A stretch of 64,000 nucleotides of DNA from Phormidium tenue FACHB-1050 (lineage in GTDB: Bacteria > Cyanobacteriota > Cyanobacteriia > Pseudanabaenales > Pseudanabaenaceae): the NCBI RefSeq assembly GCF_014696925.1, contig NZ_JACJQY010000002.1, positions 186,001 to 250,000 on the forward strand, in the 5' to 3' direction. The notes below the pieces were generated by a model. It was not told where the DNA came from and did no database searches. It was given only the letters and a program-made list of their open reading frames with translations. Made by a program: the position numbers and the translations under genes. Of this stretch, positions 9,481 to 18,468 are shown piece after piece (position 1 is the stretch's first letter; each line of letters begins with the position of its first letter).

Positions 9481-9971
9481 ATAATCTCTTAACCTCTCCT
9501 TGGGATGACCTCACCCATCCCATCATTCTCATCGTTGAAGATAGCGATGAAGACTTCTATATGTTTATGAGAGCTACCCAAAATCTCGATGCATTAGAGC
9601 GATCGCTTTATCGGTTTTTACGATTTGACAATGGTGATGAGGTTCTTGACTATCTATTTCGACGAGGTGAATATCAAAACCTCAAGGCTCCTTTACCCGT
9701 TGCTATGCTGCTCGATCTCAACTTACCAGGAACCGATGGTCGAGACATTATTCAGCAAGTAAAGCAAACTACCCATTTACAAACTCTGCCAATTATCGTT
9801 TTGACCACATCCAGCAGTCAACGCGATATTCAAACCTGTTACGAGAACGGAACCAACAGCTATACACTCAAACCGATGGGCGTTACCGCTATGCAACAAA
9901 CTATTCAGATCCTGTTTCAGCATTGGTTTCAAGTTGCGGTGCTACCTAGCTACGGACAGTTCCCCACCTGA
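9477..9971 (+). CDS. Rcp1-like response regulator, partner of the phytochrome
   Basis: 164 residues; its ATG overlaps the phytochrome stop (ATGA), so the two are translationally coupled. The receiver has IILIVEDSDEDFYMF, acceptor aspartate in AMLLDLNLPGTDG, LTTSSSQRDI and the lysine in YTLKPMG. This is the long-loop type typical of Rcp1 proteins encoded next to cyanobacterial phytochromes. It lacks a DNA-binding domain. It probably receives phosphate from the upstream kinase; the next step, perhaps through the adjacent hybrid kinases, is inference. Confidence 0.9.
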   Translation: MNNLLTSPWDDLTHPIILIVEDSDEDFYMFMRATQNLDALERSLYRFLRFDNGDEVLDYLFRRGEYQNLKAPLPVAMLLDLNLPGTDGRDIIQQVKQTTHLQTLPIIVLTTSSSQRDIQTCYENGTNSYTLKPMGVTAMQQTIQILFQHWFQVAVLPSYGQFPT

Positions 9972-9989
9972 AATCCCGCGTGAAATCTT

Positions 9990-12437
9990 ATGATCTCGAC
10001 ATCATCTCCCTTAGACTCCGCCATTAGCATTTTGATTGTCGATGATTCGGCAGAAGATCGCGCTACTTACATTCGCTATCTGCGATCGGATACTCGCCAC
10101 TATACTTTTTTGGAAGCTGAAACCCTAGAGGAAGGTATAGATTTATGGCGATCGCAACATCCCGATATTGTCCTCATTGATTATTTTCTGCCCGATGGTG
10201 AGGGTTGGGAGTTGTTAGCTGCAATGGGCGAAGGTGAGCTTATACCAAAGCTAGCGGCGATCGTCTTAACTGGGAATAATGGCGATGAACAGAAGATCCT
10301 CCAAACAATGCGGTTGGGAGCTGCCGACTATCTGGTTAAGGGAGAAGTTACTGCCATATCCCTATGTACCCGTGTTGGGCAGGTGGGCGATCACATCATG
10401 CTTACCCGTCAACTCAAGCGATCGCAAAATCAGGAACTTTTAGTTGCCAAAATATCGCTACATATTCGGCAATATCTTGGTTTGGAAGAAATTCTCTATG
10501 AGATTGTGCAGGAAGTCCGCAATTTTTTCAAGGCCGATCGCACCGTTGTTTATCAGTTCAATCCTGATTTCAGTGGCTTGGTGGTAGCTGAGTCGGTCTT
10601 TCCACCTTGGGAAACCTGTTTGCATCGACAACTCAGTGATGAATATTTTCCTGAAAATGTAGGAGGAGAATATCGTCAAGGAAGAGTCTTTGTGGCTCCT
10701 GATGTATATCAGGCAAATCTTAGTGAATGTCATTTGCAAATGCTAGCTAGCTTTCCCACAAGGGCAAGCCTAATCGTACCGATCCTTCGCCCCAATGACA
10801 AAGGTAATCCGCTGTGGGGTTTGCTCTGTACCTATCAATGTTTTGAGCCTCGTGTTTGGCAAGAGTCAGATATTCGCTTACTTCAGCAATTATCCGTACA
10901 GTTAGCGATCGCCATCCAACAAGCAGAACTCTATCGCGATGTCCAAACCAGCAATACCGAATTAGAAAATCGGGTTACAGAGCGCACTGCCGAACTTTTT
11001 AAACGTCAACAGGAATTTGTTGCCCTTGTTGAAAATTCTCCTAACGTGATCTTGCGCCTCGATCGCCAAATGCGTCACCTCTATATCAATCCAGTTGCTG
11101 AAGCGAGATCGGGCGTTCCTGTGTCTGCCTTTTTAGGTAAAACATTCCGTGAATTGGGATTGCCCAAAAAAAATGTGGATATGGCGGAAGCTGTTTTCAA
11201 AGAGTTATTGGCAACAGGTCAAAATCAACGGTATGAAATTGAATTTCCATCACCCACAGGATTTGCCTATTACCAAGTAGAAAACATTCCTGAATATGAT
11301 CTTGATGGTGAAATTGCCACCGTACTGATGGTATATACCGACATTACCGCCAATAAAATTAATGAAATTGCACTCACCGAAGCAAACCGCCGTTGGCAAT
11401 CCCTATTAGATAATGTGCGCCTCATTGTGGTGGGACTAAACTCTGAGGGCATCGTGGAATATGTGAATCCATTTTTTCTAGATTCCGCAGGTTATCAGTT
11501 AGAAGAAGTCATCGGCAAAAATTGGTTTTCTTACTTTTTACCCCACACTGAACAAGAGGCAGTAGAATCGGCTTTTTTCGGCTCACCCATCAGTTCCGAT
11601 AACTTCTATAAATATTATCAAAACTCCATTGTCACCAAAACAGGTGAAGAAAGAATAATCGCTTGGAACAATACGCTCCTTCACAATCAAAATGAGGAAA
11701 TTATTGGCTCAATGAGCATTGGTGAAGATATTACCGAAAAGTTAAAGGTTGAGCGCATCAAAGATGAATTTATTTCCATTGTTAGCCATGAACTACGTAC
11801 ACCCTTAACATCAATTCGGGGCGCATTAGGACTGCTTGCCTCAGGTGTATTAGCCAACAAACCCGAAGTTGCTAAGAATATGATCGATATTGCGGCGAAC
11901 GACATTGAGAGGTTAGTCCGTCTGGTCAATGATATTTTGGACTTAGAGCGCTTAGAATCCAATAGAGTAAACCTTGATCGCCAATGGCACGATACGGCAG
12001 ATCTATGTCGCCAAGCCGTTGAAACCATGAAAGAGATCGCCACCGCAAGCCAAATCCAAATCTTAGCTGAGTGTAAATCCTTTCAAATTTTTGCTGATAG
12101 CGATCGCCTTGTTCAGACCCTAGTTAATTTACTAAGTAATGCGATTAAGTTCTCACCACCACAAAGCCAAGTTGAAATCCAAATAGAATCTCTTGCGGAG
12201 GAAATTATGTTTCATATCAGCGATCGAGGTCGGGGCATACCCGAAAAGTATATAGAAAGCATTTTTGGGCGTTTTAACCAAGTCGATGCTTCTGATTCTC
12301 GACAGATGGGAGGCACAGGTTTAGGTTTAGCCATCTGTCAAAGTATTGTGCAGCAACATGGAGGCAAAATATGGGTTAAAAGTAAATTGTCAGAAGGAAG
12401 TACGTTCTCATTCACAATTCCCCACCAAAGAAAATAA
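9990..12437 (+). CDS. Hybrid histidine kinase REC-GAF-PAS-PAS-HisKA-HATPase, cyanobacteriochrome-like GAF
   Basis: 815 residues, soluble. An N-terminal receiver (acceptor D64 in VLIDYFLPDG) is followed by a GAF (about 165-310), two PAS domains (about 345-450 and 465-585), HisKA with SIVSHELRTPLTS and a complete HATPase (NLLSNAIKFS, GGTGLGLAIC). The GAF resembles bilin-binding cyanobacteriochrome domains: RTVVYQFNPDFSG, then Cys247-His248 in NLSECHLQML at the usual chromophore cysteine, and LWGLLCTYQC. The second-cysteine motif DXCF is DEYF here, so any bilin would be held by one cysteine. It lies 18 bases after the Rcp1-like gene and 5 bases before another receiver, so probably one operon. 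Confidence 0.85.
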   Translation: MISTSSPLDSAISILIVDDSAEDRATYIRYLRSDTRHYTFLEAETLEEGIDLWRSQHPDIVLIDYFLPDGEGWELLAAMGEGELIPKLAAIVLTGNNGDEQKILQTMRLGAADYLVKGEVTAISLCTRVGQVGDHIMLTRQLKRSQNQELLVAKISLHIRQYLGLEEILYEIVQEVRNFFKADRTVVYQFNPDFSGLVVAESVFPPWETCLHRQLSDEYFPENVGGEYRQGRVFVAPDVYQANLSECHLQMLASFPTRASLIVPILRPNDKGNPLWGLLCTYQCFEPRVWQESDIRLLQQLSVQLAIAIQQAELYRDVQTSNTELENRVTERTAELFKRQQEFVALVENSPNVILRLDRQMRHLYINPVAEARSGVPVSAFLGKTFRELGLPKKNVDMAEAVFKELLATGQNQRYEIEFPSPTGFAYYQVENIPEYDLDGEIATVLMVYTDITANKINEIALTEANRRWQSLLDNVRLIVVGLNSEGIVEYVNPFFLDSAGYQLEEVIGKNWFSYFLPHTEQEAVESAFFGSPISSDNFYKYYQNSIVTKTGEERIIAWNNTLLHNQNEEIIGSMSIGEDITEKLKVERIKDEFISIVSHELRTPLTSIRGALGLLASGVLANKPEVAKNMIDIAANDIERLVRLVNDILDLERLESNRVNLDRQWHDTADLCRQAVETMKEIATASQIQILAECKSFQIFADSDRLVQTLVNLLSNAIKFSPPQSQVEIQIESLAEEIMFHISDRGRGIPEKYIESIFGRFNQVDASDSRQMGGTGLGLAICQSIVQQHGGKIWVKSKLSEGSTFSFTIPHQRK

Positions 12438-12442
12438 TAAAT

Positions 12443-12814
12443 ATGAGCAAATCGATTTTATTGATTGATGACGAACCAAATCTGGCTCAAGTCATAGCGG
12501 TTTGTTTAGAAAGCTTTAAAGGATGGAAAGTCCAAATCGCAAACTCTGGCAAAGCAGGGCTTAGCATTGTCGAATCCCTCAAGCCCGACGCAATTCTCCT
12601 TGATGTGATGATGCCTGAAATGGATGGCATTACTGTCTTTCAGCATCTCCAACAAAATCTCATTACACAAAATATTCCTGTAATTCTTTTGACAGCCAAA
12701 GTCCAAGCAAGCGATCGCGCCAGATTTGCTCAACTAGATATCGCAGGTACGATCTCCAAACCCTTTGAGCCACTCCAAATTGCCGATCAAATTGCCCAGC
12801 TTTTAAAGTGGTAA
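12443..12814 (+). CDS. Single-domain response regulator (CheY-like)
   Basis: 123 residues starting 5 bases after the hybrid kinase. The receiver has SILLIDDEPNLAQV, acceptor aspartate in AILLDVMMPEMDG, LLTAKVQ and the lysine in TISKPFEPL. There is no output domain. Its position indicates that it is the phosphate acceptor or relay partner of the kinase immediately upstream. It is closely similar in sequence to the receivers at 6776 and 12966, suggesting local duplication. Confidence 0.88.
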   Translation: MSKSILLIDDEPNLAQVIAVCLESFKGWKVQIANSGKAGLSIVESLKPDAILLDVMMPEMDGITVFQHLQQNLITQNIPVILLTAKVQASDRARFAQLDIAGTISKPFEPLQIADQIAQLLKW

Positions 12815-12832
12815 TTGCTGAAATAAAGAGCC

Positions 12833-12873
12833 AGATTTTCTGTGGCGCGGCTACGCCGCGCCACAGAAAATCT
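12833..12873. terminator. Palindromic hairpin after response regulator
   Basis: Inverted repeat beginning AGATTTTCTGTGGCGCGG with a complementary right arm and CTA loop. It sits in the 150-base gap between two receiver genes and could end or attenuate the operon. Confidence 0.6.
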
Positions 12874-12965
12874 TAAATCTCATCTCCCTCAGATTATCCT
12901 CACTTTTATTCCCTACAATCAATTTAACTTGTACATTAGAAGCCAAATTGTGCTTCAAAGCCCCA

Positions 12966-13349
12966 ATGGAAAATATATCTAGAAAAACAGTTTTATTAAT
13001 AGATGATGAGGAATATATTTGCGAAATCGTCGGGCTATGTCTAGAAATGTTCGGTGACTGGCAACCAGTAGCCGTCCCTTGCTGCGAAGAAGGTTTAGCC
13101 GCCGTTGAAAACATCAGACCTGATGCAATTTTGCTAGATATGATCATGCCAAACATGGATGGATTTGCTTTTCTTAAAACTTTGCAAGCTAATCCTGAAT
13201 TTGCCGATATTCCCGTTGTCTTGCTAACTAGTCGCGTTGACCTCACCGAATCTCAAAAAATTGCTCAGTTAGGAGTCAAAGGCGCGATCGCTAAACCCTT
13301 CAATCCTGTTCAAATTGTTCCTCAAATTAAACGTATTTTGGATTGGTAA
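12966..13349 (+). CDS. Single-domain response regulator (CheY-like)
   Basis: 127 residues; ATG 12966 is preferred over the in-frame start at 12948 because it aligns with the starts of the two related receivers. Motifs are TVLLIDDEEYIC, acceptor aspartate in AILLDMIMPNMDG, LLTSRVD and the lysine in AIAKPFNPV. It is the last gene of the + strand signalling cluster, separated from the previous receiver by a hairpin. No output domain; partner unknown. Confidence 0.87.
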   Translation: MENISRKTVLLIDDEEYICEIVGLCLEMFGDWQPVAVPCCEEGLAAVENIRPDAILLDMIMPNMDGFAFLKTLQANPEFADIPVVLLTSRVDLTESQKIAQLGVKGAIAKPFNPVQIVPQIKRILDW

Positions 13350-13395
13350 TCATAATGAGAGATGACGCTCTGCGCCACCTCTCATTATGATTACC
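13345..13395. terminator. Hairpin terminator of the signalling cluster
   Basis: 17-bp perfect arms, GGTAATCATAATGAGAG and its complement, enclosing 17 bases. The left arm contains the stop codon of the last response regulator. Confidence 0.7.
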
Positions 13396-13494
13396 AGACT
13401 GACGATAGTTACACTTTAATTACTGATTTTTTCTTGTTTCGCCAAGTACTGATTAATGGGAGCATAACCCTCTAGATAACCGCTACATCCTTTA

Positions 13495-13598
13495 ATACCA
13501 AAACACAAAAAGGCTACGCCATTTTGTGTTTTTAAAACCCTTACTGGATTTGGTTTTCAATTCACAAAAGTGTGGCAACACTTTCGTGAATTGGTATA
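13495..13598 (-). repeat. Family A three-hairpin repeat, copy 1
   Basis: About 104 bp with ends TACCAAAACAC and GTGAATTGGTA. It is built of three consecutive small hairpins: the CACAAAA...TTTTGTG stem, the AAACCC/GGGTTT-type stem and the AATTCACAAAAGTG stem. It is in reverse orientation relative to copies at 26276, 32251, 34028 and 54917 and lies just upstream of the pentapeptide-repeat gene. Non-coding and without a transposase. Confidence 0.8.
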
Positions 13599-13626
13599 AA
13601 GAGAACTGGCGTACAAGGGAGGAATT

Positions 13627-14631
13627 ATGGGAAACTCAGAACATCTTGCAATACTCAAACAAGGAGTAGCCAGTTGGAATAGATGGCGATTAGAAAATTC
13701 TGAGATTATTCCTAATCTGAGTGGTACTAACTTGAGACGAGCCAATCTCCGCGAAGCAAATTTGAGTGGAGTAAATTTGCGTTGGGCAAATCTAAGTAAC
13801 GCTAACTTATTAGGTGCAAATCTGAGTGGATCTGATCTAGTAAAAGCAAATTTGCGAGAAGCTGATTTGTATAAGGCAAATCTCAAAGATGCAGAGGTAA
13901 ATGGAGCCTATTTGAGTAAGGCTCATCTACGAGAAGCCTCTTTGCAAAGATGTGACCTAAGTCTGGCAAATCTTCAAGGAGCCGATTTGACTAGAGCCTA
14001 TTTTAATGGCGCAAACTTGAGTGGTGCAGACTTAGATGAAAGTGACTTGAGTAACGCTAGTTTAAGTGAGACAAACTTAAGTAATGCAATTTTAAGTAAT
14101 GTCAATCTGACCAATGCCGATCTTCGTCGTAGTGATTTGACCAATGCAAATCTAGAATTTGCCGATCTCAGTAATACCAACCTATCAGACTCAAAACTAT
14201 GTGCTGCAAATTTAAGTAATGCTAATTTGCAAGAATGCGACTTGAGTAATGCTGCTATTAATCAAGCTAATTTAAGTTATGCCAATTTATGTGATGCAAT
14301 TATCAGCAATGCCAATCTAAGTAACACGAATTTAAGTCACACTAATCTCAAAAATGCGATTTTGAGTAATGCGATTTTAAGTAATGCTGACTTGAGTGAT
14401 AGTAACTTAGAAGATGCAATTTTAAGTGATGCAATTTTAAGTAATGCTAATTTGAATGGAGCAATTCTCACAGGAGCGCAACTCATTTCAGCGAAATTAG
14501 ATGCTGCTTTTTTGATTGGCACTAATTTAGTCAAAGCAAATTTGAGACTGGCTAATCTTAATGGAGTGAGTTTGTCTGAAGCAAATCTATTCGGAACAAT
14601 TATGCCCGATGGTTCTGTACATAATCATTAA
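13627..14631 (+). CDS. Pentapeptide-repeat protein
   Basis: 334 residues with a good ribosome site (GGAGGAATT). From about residue 30 to the end it is almost entirely A(D/N)LXX pentapeptides (for example ANLSG, ADLTR, SNANL), predicting a long right-handed quadrilateral beta-helix. There is no membrane segment or signal peptide and no catalytic domain. The N-terminal 28 residues (LAILKQGVASWNRWR) match the short lead found in many cyanobacterial members. The function is unknown; these helices usually act in binding or scaffolding. The codon repetition leaves long open frames on the opposite strand that are not genes. Confidence 0.9.
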   Translation: MGNSEHLAILKQGVASWNRWRLENSEIIPNLSGTNLRRANLREANLSGVNLRWANLSNANLLGANLSGSDLVKANLREADLYKANLKDAEVNGAYLSKAHLREASLQRCDLSLANLQGADLTRAYFNGANLSGADLDESDLSNASLSETNLSNAILSNVNLTNADLRRSDLTNANLEFADLSNTNLSDSKLCAANLSNANLQECDLSNAAINQANLSYANLCDAIISNANLSNTNLSHTNLKNAILSNAILSNADLSDSNLEDAILSDAILSNANLNGAILTGAQLISAKLDAAFLIGTNLVKANLRLANLNGVSLSEANLFGTIMPDGSVHNH

Positions 14632-14666
14632 TAAAGGCGATGGTGCTTCGCACCATCGCCTTTATT
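14630..14666. terminator. Bidirectional hairpin terminator
   Basis: Arms AATAAAGGCGATGGTGC and GCACCATCGCCTTTATT around TTC, between the convergent pentapeptide-repeat gene and the small acidic protein gene. Confidence 0.8.
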
Positions 14667-14671
14667 AGTGA

Positions 14672-14932
14672 TTAATCCTTTGGTTTGCCAGCAACATCGC
14701 CATCGCCGTCAATGTCACGCCCAGTCAAACTTTCTAGAGCATCAACTGCCTTACCAGCAGAATCTTTAGCCATTGCACCGACATCTGTATTCAGCACATC
14801 GGAAACCTTTTTGGCATTTTCTTCACCAATAGCGCCTTCAACCTTGTCCTTGAGGCCTTCAGCTACTTCCCCAGCCTTTTGCTGTAAGCCACTTACAAAT
14901 CCACCAATTCCAGATTTTTGTTCTTCGCTCAT
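14672..14932 (-). CDS. Small acidic protein of unknown function
   Basis: 86 residues from the second possible start (MSEEQKSG). It has no signal peptide or membrane helix. The middle is alternating Lys/Glu and Ala, predicted amphipathic helix (LQQKAGEVAEGLKDKVEGA), and the C-terminus ends in an Asp-rich loop, GRDIDGDGDVAGKP, that resembles a calcium-binding dockerin/EF loop. I do not recognise the family with certainty. It is a single gene with its own terminator; the calcium idea is inference from the loop only. Confidence 0.7.
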   Translation of the reverse strand: MSEEQKSGIGGFVSGLQQKAGEVAEGLKDKVEGAIGEENAKKVSDVLNTDVGAMAKDSAGKAVDALESLTGRDIDGDGDVAGKPKD

Positions 14933-15032
14933 TTTCACTAACTCTGTAAAGAGTTTAAGTTGATTTACCCTAGCATTATAGTCATGTAAGTCTAAAAATT
15001 TATGTTTTTTGCAACACTATGTAAAAATGTAT

Positions 15033-15067
15033 GGCGTGAAAAGTTTACAGAGCGAACTTTTCACGCC
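15033..15067. terminator. Hairpin terminator of sugar transferase gene
   Basis: Arms GGCGTGAAAAGTT and AACTTTTCACGCC enclose 9 bases, placed 10 bases beyond the sugar transferase stop on the minus strand. Confidence 0.7.
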
Positions 15068-15076
15068 CCTTGGGGT

Positions 15077-16540
15077 TTAATATGCACCCTTGCCAAATAA
15101 AATTAAACGTAGAGTTTCAATCAATATTTCTAAATCGAAGTTTAATGACCAGCGATCTATATAAAAAAGATCTAACTTTGCCACATCATCAATAGTGTCT
15201 AAATCCGATCGCCCCGAAATTTGCCACAACCCCGTAATCCCTGGCATAACTAGATGGCGCGTATGATGCCAATTGGTAAATCTCGCCACATCGCGCACGG
15301 GCAAAGGTCTAGGACCAACAAGACTCATTTGTCCAAGTAAAACATTAAATAGTTGTGGAAGCTCATCAAGACTAGTACAACGCAAAAAATGACCAATTGG
15401 AATAATGCGTGGATCGCGTTCGATTTTGAACATGACACCATCGGAACTTTTATTGAGATGCTCTAATTCAGTTTGTCGGCGATCAGCATCCATAAACATG
15501 CTGCGAAATTTCCACATACGGAATGATTGTCCATGCAGTCCCACTCGATCTTGAGTATAAAATACACTCCCTTTGGAACTAGTTTTAATGGCGATCGCTA
15601 TCCCCATAAATACAGGCGATAGGACAATCAAACCGATAAAAGCAGACACCATATCCAAGCAGCGCTTAAAGATATATTCCCAATTTGCCAGCAGTGACGA
15701 CTCAATCCGAATCATCGGCATTGATGCAAAAATCTCTGGAGTACCACGCCGATGGAGCAGCATTAAGCTGGATGGAATTAACCTTAGCCCTATTCCTGCG
15801 TTGCGAAGTTGCCAATACAATTGAGAAGCTAGTTGAGTTTCGGGCAATCCTTCTGCAATTACTTCTTTTGCTCCAGAATTAATAATGCATTGCATGGAGT
15901 GTGAGGTATTAGCGAGGGAAGATGTAAGCACCCCAACCACTTTGTAGCCTGTTCTTTTTTCGATAATGTTGGCTAGGTAAGATAGGCGATCGCTTGGAGC
16001 AATGATAAATACAGGCGTGTGAATTCTGGCGATCGGAAACTGATCAAAAATCAAAGTCAAGAGCAATCGTAATCCGATAATCATGATCACACTACCAATC
16101 CAAGCTGGGAAAAACAGCGATCGCGGGGCATCCACTGTAGGGTCGTGAAAATAACTGATCACCAAGGAAGCCATGTAAACGCCGCTAATAACTTGCGCTT
16201 GTTTTACATAGTTACGCCATTGGGACTCACCCCGATAGAAGTTGTGATAAGCAAATCCCGTGACGATCGCCGCCGCAAAAGCCCAAAATAATCCTGTTAA
16301 TCCTGCAAATTCTCCCCAATTAAGTTCTGGCGGCAAAGGTGAAAAGCCTTGATTAAGGTTCCAAGATACTCTCCAAGCTATACCTAAACCTAAGATATCG
16401 CTAGCAATTAGTAATAGCGATCGAAACCAATTGAACTCGACCATAGACCATTTGATCTGATTGCCAGCCCGAATGTCATGTTTTTTGACATGCTTATCGG
16501 GTTGCTTCTTAGTTGGTTGGCGATCGCTACTCACTCTCAT
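15077..16540 (-). CDS. Polyprenyl-phosphate sugar-1-phosphate transferase (exopolysaccharide initiation)
   Basis: 487 residues. The N-terminal half has four to five membrane helices (about 35-165) and a cytoplasmic CoA-binding-like region. The C-terminal 200 residues are the bacterial sugar transferase domain: a fifth helix ([19 protein letters not shown]), then [34 protein letters not shown] and SLVGPRPLP. Such WcaJ/RfbP-type enzymes move sugar-1-phosphate from UDP-sugar to undecaprenyl phosphate as the first step of exopolysaccharide or O-unit synthesis. The WecB-type gene upstream on the same strand supports a cell-surface polysaccharide role. The sugar is not determined. Confidence 0.92.
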   Translation of the reverse strand: MRVSSDRQPTKKQPDKHVKKHDIRAGNQIKWSMVEFNWFRSLLLIASDILGLGIAWRVSWNLNQGFSPLPPELNWGEFAGLTGLFWAFAAAIVTGFAYHNFYRGESQWRNYVKQAQVISGVYMASLVISYFHDPTVDAPRSLFFPAWIGSVIMIIGLRLLLTLIFDQFPIARIHTPVFIIAPSDRLSYLANIIEKRTGYKVVGVLTSSLANTSHSMQCIINSGAKEVIAEGLPETQLASQLYWQLRNAGIGLRLIPSSLMLLHRRGTPEIFASMPMIRIESSLLANWEYIFKRCLDMVSAFIGLIVLSPVFMGIAIAIKTSSKGSVFYTQDRVGLHGQSFRMWKFRSMFMDADRRQTELEHLNKSSDGVMFKIERDPRIIPIGHFLRCTSLDELPQLFNVLLGQMSLVGPRPLPVRDVARFTNWHHTRHLVMPGITGLWQISGRSDLDTIDDVAKLDLFYIDRWSLNFDLEILIETLRLILFGKGAY

Positions 16541-16650
16541 ATCCCTCTTCTGTTCTTAACCTGATTGTGCATCACAAATTTTTCTTATTAAGTCTCAGTT
16601 AATTTATCTTGCCCAAACTCGGAATTAGTTAAGACATCTACAGAAATTAC

Positions 16651-16704
16651 GCAAGGGGTGAGAGTAGGGGCAATTCATGAATTGCCCCTACTCTCACCCC
16701 TTGC
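16651..16704. repeat. Perfect 54-bp palindrome
   Basis: A perfect inverted repeat with 27-bp arms starting GCAAGGGGTGAGAGTAGG and no spacer. It lies between the sugar transferase and WecB-type genes and belongs to no family seen elsewhere in the window. Confidence 0.85.
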
Positions 16705-16727
16705 ATATTAAGACAAAATCCAAGAAC

Positions 16728-16772
16728 CCAAAAGATGAATGGCGGCGCTTCGCGCCGCCATTCATCTTTTGG
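16728..16772. terminator. Hairpin overlapping the end of the WecB-type gene
   Basis: Arms CCAAAAGATGAATGGCGG...CCATTCATCTTTTGG around TTC. The right arm encodes the last residues and the TGA of the minus-strand glycosyltransferase gene. Its core resembles the stem of family B repeats. Confidence 0.75.
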
Positions 16773-17538
16773 AGGCTTGAAAAATTCGGCGTAAGTGTTG
16801 GAGGCAAAACAAAATTACAAAACAGGGATTATTGATCAAATAACGCTGCCATAAACGCATCGGCTCTTGGCTAAAGCGATACAACCACTCCAAGCCGATC
16901 GCCATCATCCAACGTGGAGATTGTGAAACCTTGCCACTATGAAAATCAAAGGCTGCACCAACCCCAATCATCACAGCTGACAATCGATTTTGGGCTTGGC
17001 TCATCCAAAGTTCCTGTTTAGGGCAACCAAGCGCAATGAATACAACTTTTGCCCCCGATTTTGCAATAAGTTGCATATCTTCATCTAATTGTGATTCAAA
17101 ATCAGAAGCATTAATCTCAAAATATGGTGGCGCGTGTTTACCTGCGATCGCCAAATCTGGAAAGCGTGATTTTAAGTTCTGCTCTAATTTGTTAAGTGTT
17201 TCAACCGTTGCGCCAAATAAATAAATAGGAATATTTTCCTGTGCTGCGCGATCGCACATCGCCAGCATCAGATCTGGCCCATAAACTCGCTGTTGATCTT
17301 TAGCACCTAGCGATCGCAAACCCCATACAAGGGGCATTCCGTCAGGAGTGACGATTTCCGCATTAGCCAATACTTGGCGATAGGACTGGTTCCAGTAAGC
17401 TGTCATTACCACATGGACGTTAGCCGCCACGATATAACCAGATTTATTTTGCTGAGCAAGAAGTGCAATGCGATCGCAAGTATCGGCATAACTGGTCGTG
17501 TCAATTCCCACATCAATAATCGATATACGCTGGCTCAT
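16762..17538 (-). CDS. WecB/TagA/CpsF family glycosyltransferase
   Basis: 258 residues, full family length. Diagnostic motifs in order are NVHVVMTA, TPDGMPLVWG, RVYGPDLM, FIALGCPKQELWM and IGVGAAFDFHSGKV-SQSPRWM. Members transfer N-acetylmannosamine(uronic acid) or related sugars to a lipid-linked acceptor during teichoic acid, enterobacterial common antigen or exopolysaccharide synthesis at the membrane. Here it precedes the sugar-1-phosphate transferase on the same strand, so the two may supply successive sugars of one polymer. The C-terminal codons lie in a palindrome arm. Confidence 0.92.
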   Translation of the reverse strand: MSQRISIIDVGIDTTSYADTCDRIALLAQQNKSGYIVAANVHVVMTAYWNQSYRQVLANAEIVTPDGMPLVWGLRSLGAKDQQRVYGPDLMLAMCDRAAQENIPIYLFGATVETLNKLEQNLKSRFPDLAIAGKHAPPYFEINASDFESQLDEDMQLIAKSGAKVVFIALGCPKQELWMSQAQNRLSAVMIGVGAAFDFHSGKVSQSPRWMMAIGLEWLYRFSQEPMRLWQRYLINNPCFVILFCLQHLRRIFQASKR

Positions 17539-17600
17539 AGGTGAATGAATGTAATTGGTTGCAAGCCTAAATTTGTAACGTGTAGCAAAATAAGTTTTGT

Positions 17601-17672
17601 TTAGGACATAAAACCCAAGGAGCGAGTGGCGGCACTTCTTGCCGCCACTCGCTCCTTGGGTTTTAGCTGTAG
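17601..17672. repeat. Family B palindromic repeat, partial copy
   Basis: TTAGGACATAAAACCCAAGG leads into a long stem (AGCGAGTGGCGGC with complementary arm) and ends TTGGGTTTTAGCTGT. The outer left terminus is missing compared with the full copy at 49768-49882. Confidence 0.7.
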
Positions 17673-17694
17673 TTTTTTAATTATGCCCCGATAC

Positions 17695-18468
17695 TTATAA
17701 CAAAAATAGAAACCCCACAACAACTAACAAGCTAAAAATAATTTGATTAAACATTGGCTGTGGAATCCATCGATTTACTTTGCCACCAATGTAAACTCCT
17801 AAAAAAATACTTGGTAAAGACCATAAAAATAAATTCCAAACTGTGGGAGTCCATAGCCCGACGATACCATGCCCTGCAATTGTGGCAACCCCTGAAAATA
17901 GAAAATAGCATTGCATCGTTGCTCGAAAATAGTCAGGTCGCCAACGGCGCAAAGTTCCATAAATGGCTATTGGGGGACCATTAGTGTTGTATGCACCTCC
18001 GAGAATACCTGCGATAAATCCAAAGATAAACGCATATTTTTCATTCTGGAGGCGAGGCATTCTTGGCGTAACAAGGTTACCCATCCCATAAAGGATTAGC
18101 AGCAACCCAAGAATTACTTTAACTAATCGTTCAGGAGCATAATTGAGAAGTAATAGTCCAAAGGGAACGCCGATAATCGTCGCAATAATCAACCTCCAAG
18201 CTGATTTAAAGTCAACGGATTTAGGATCACTGATCAGGATCGTGAGACTAATCATGAATCCCATAAAAGCAACGACTGGAGAAGCAGTCTGGAGGCTCAT
18301 AATTAGTCCCAGCAATGGCATAGCAAGTAAAGCATCGCCAAACCCCACAGCAGAACGGACAAATGTACAAGCAAAAAGAATAAAAGCTGTCAAAACTGTC
18401 AGGGTTGGTGATGTCATGAATTCACTATTCTGCAATAGGTAAGAATAAGCATCGCTCATTCTTATCAT
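17695..18468 (-). CDS. TauE/SafE family anion exporter (sulfite/organosulfonate type)
   Basis: 257 residues with about eight hydrophobic helices. Its first ATG directly follows the stop of the YeiH gene; a later ATG (MTSPTLTV) is a possible alternative start. Family motifs are SAVGFGDALLAMPLLGL near the N-terminus and GFIAGILGGAYNTNGPPIAIY in the second half. TauE/SafE proteins export sulfite, sulfoacetate or other small anions across the cytoplasmic membrane. Adjacency to YeiH and the APS-reductase-like genes suggests disposal of sulfite or a related product; the substrate is inference. Confidence 0.85.
   Translation of the reverse strand: MIRMSDAYSYLLQNSEFMTSPTLTVLTAFILFACTFVRSAVGFGDALLAMPLLGLIMSLQTASPVVAFMGFMISLTILISDPKSVDFKSAWRLIIATIIGVPFGLLLLNYAPERLVKVILGLLLILYGMGNLVTPRMPRLQNEKYAFIFGFIAGILGGAYNTNGPPIAIYGTLRRWRPDYFRATMQCYFLFSGVATIAGHGIVGLWTPTVWNLFLWSLPSIFLGVYIGGKVNRWIPQPMFNQIIFSLLVVVGFLFLL

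Noticed and set aside
13557-14534. Several minus-strand frames opposite the pentapeptide-repeat gene
   Set aside because: Their Lys/Leu/Ala repeats (ALLKIALLKI-like) are the reverse complement of the A(D/N)LSN repeats; they are shadows.
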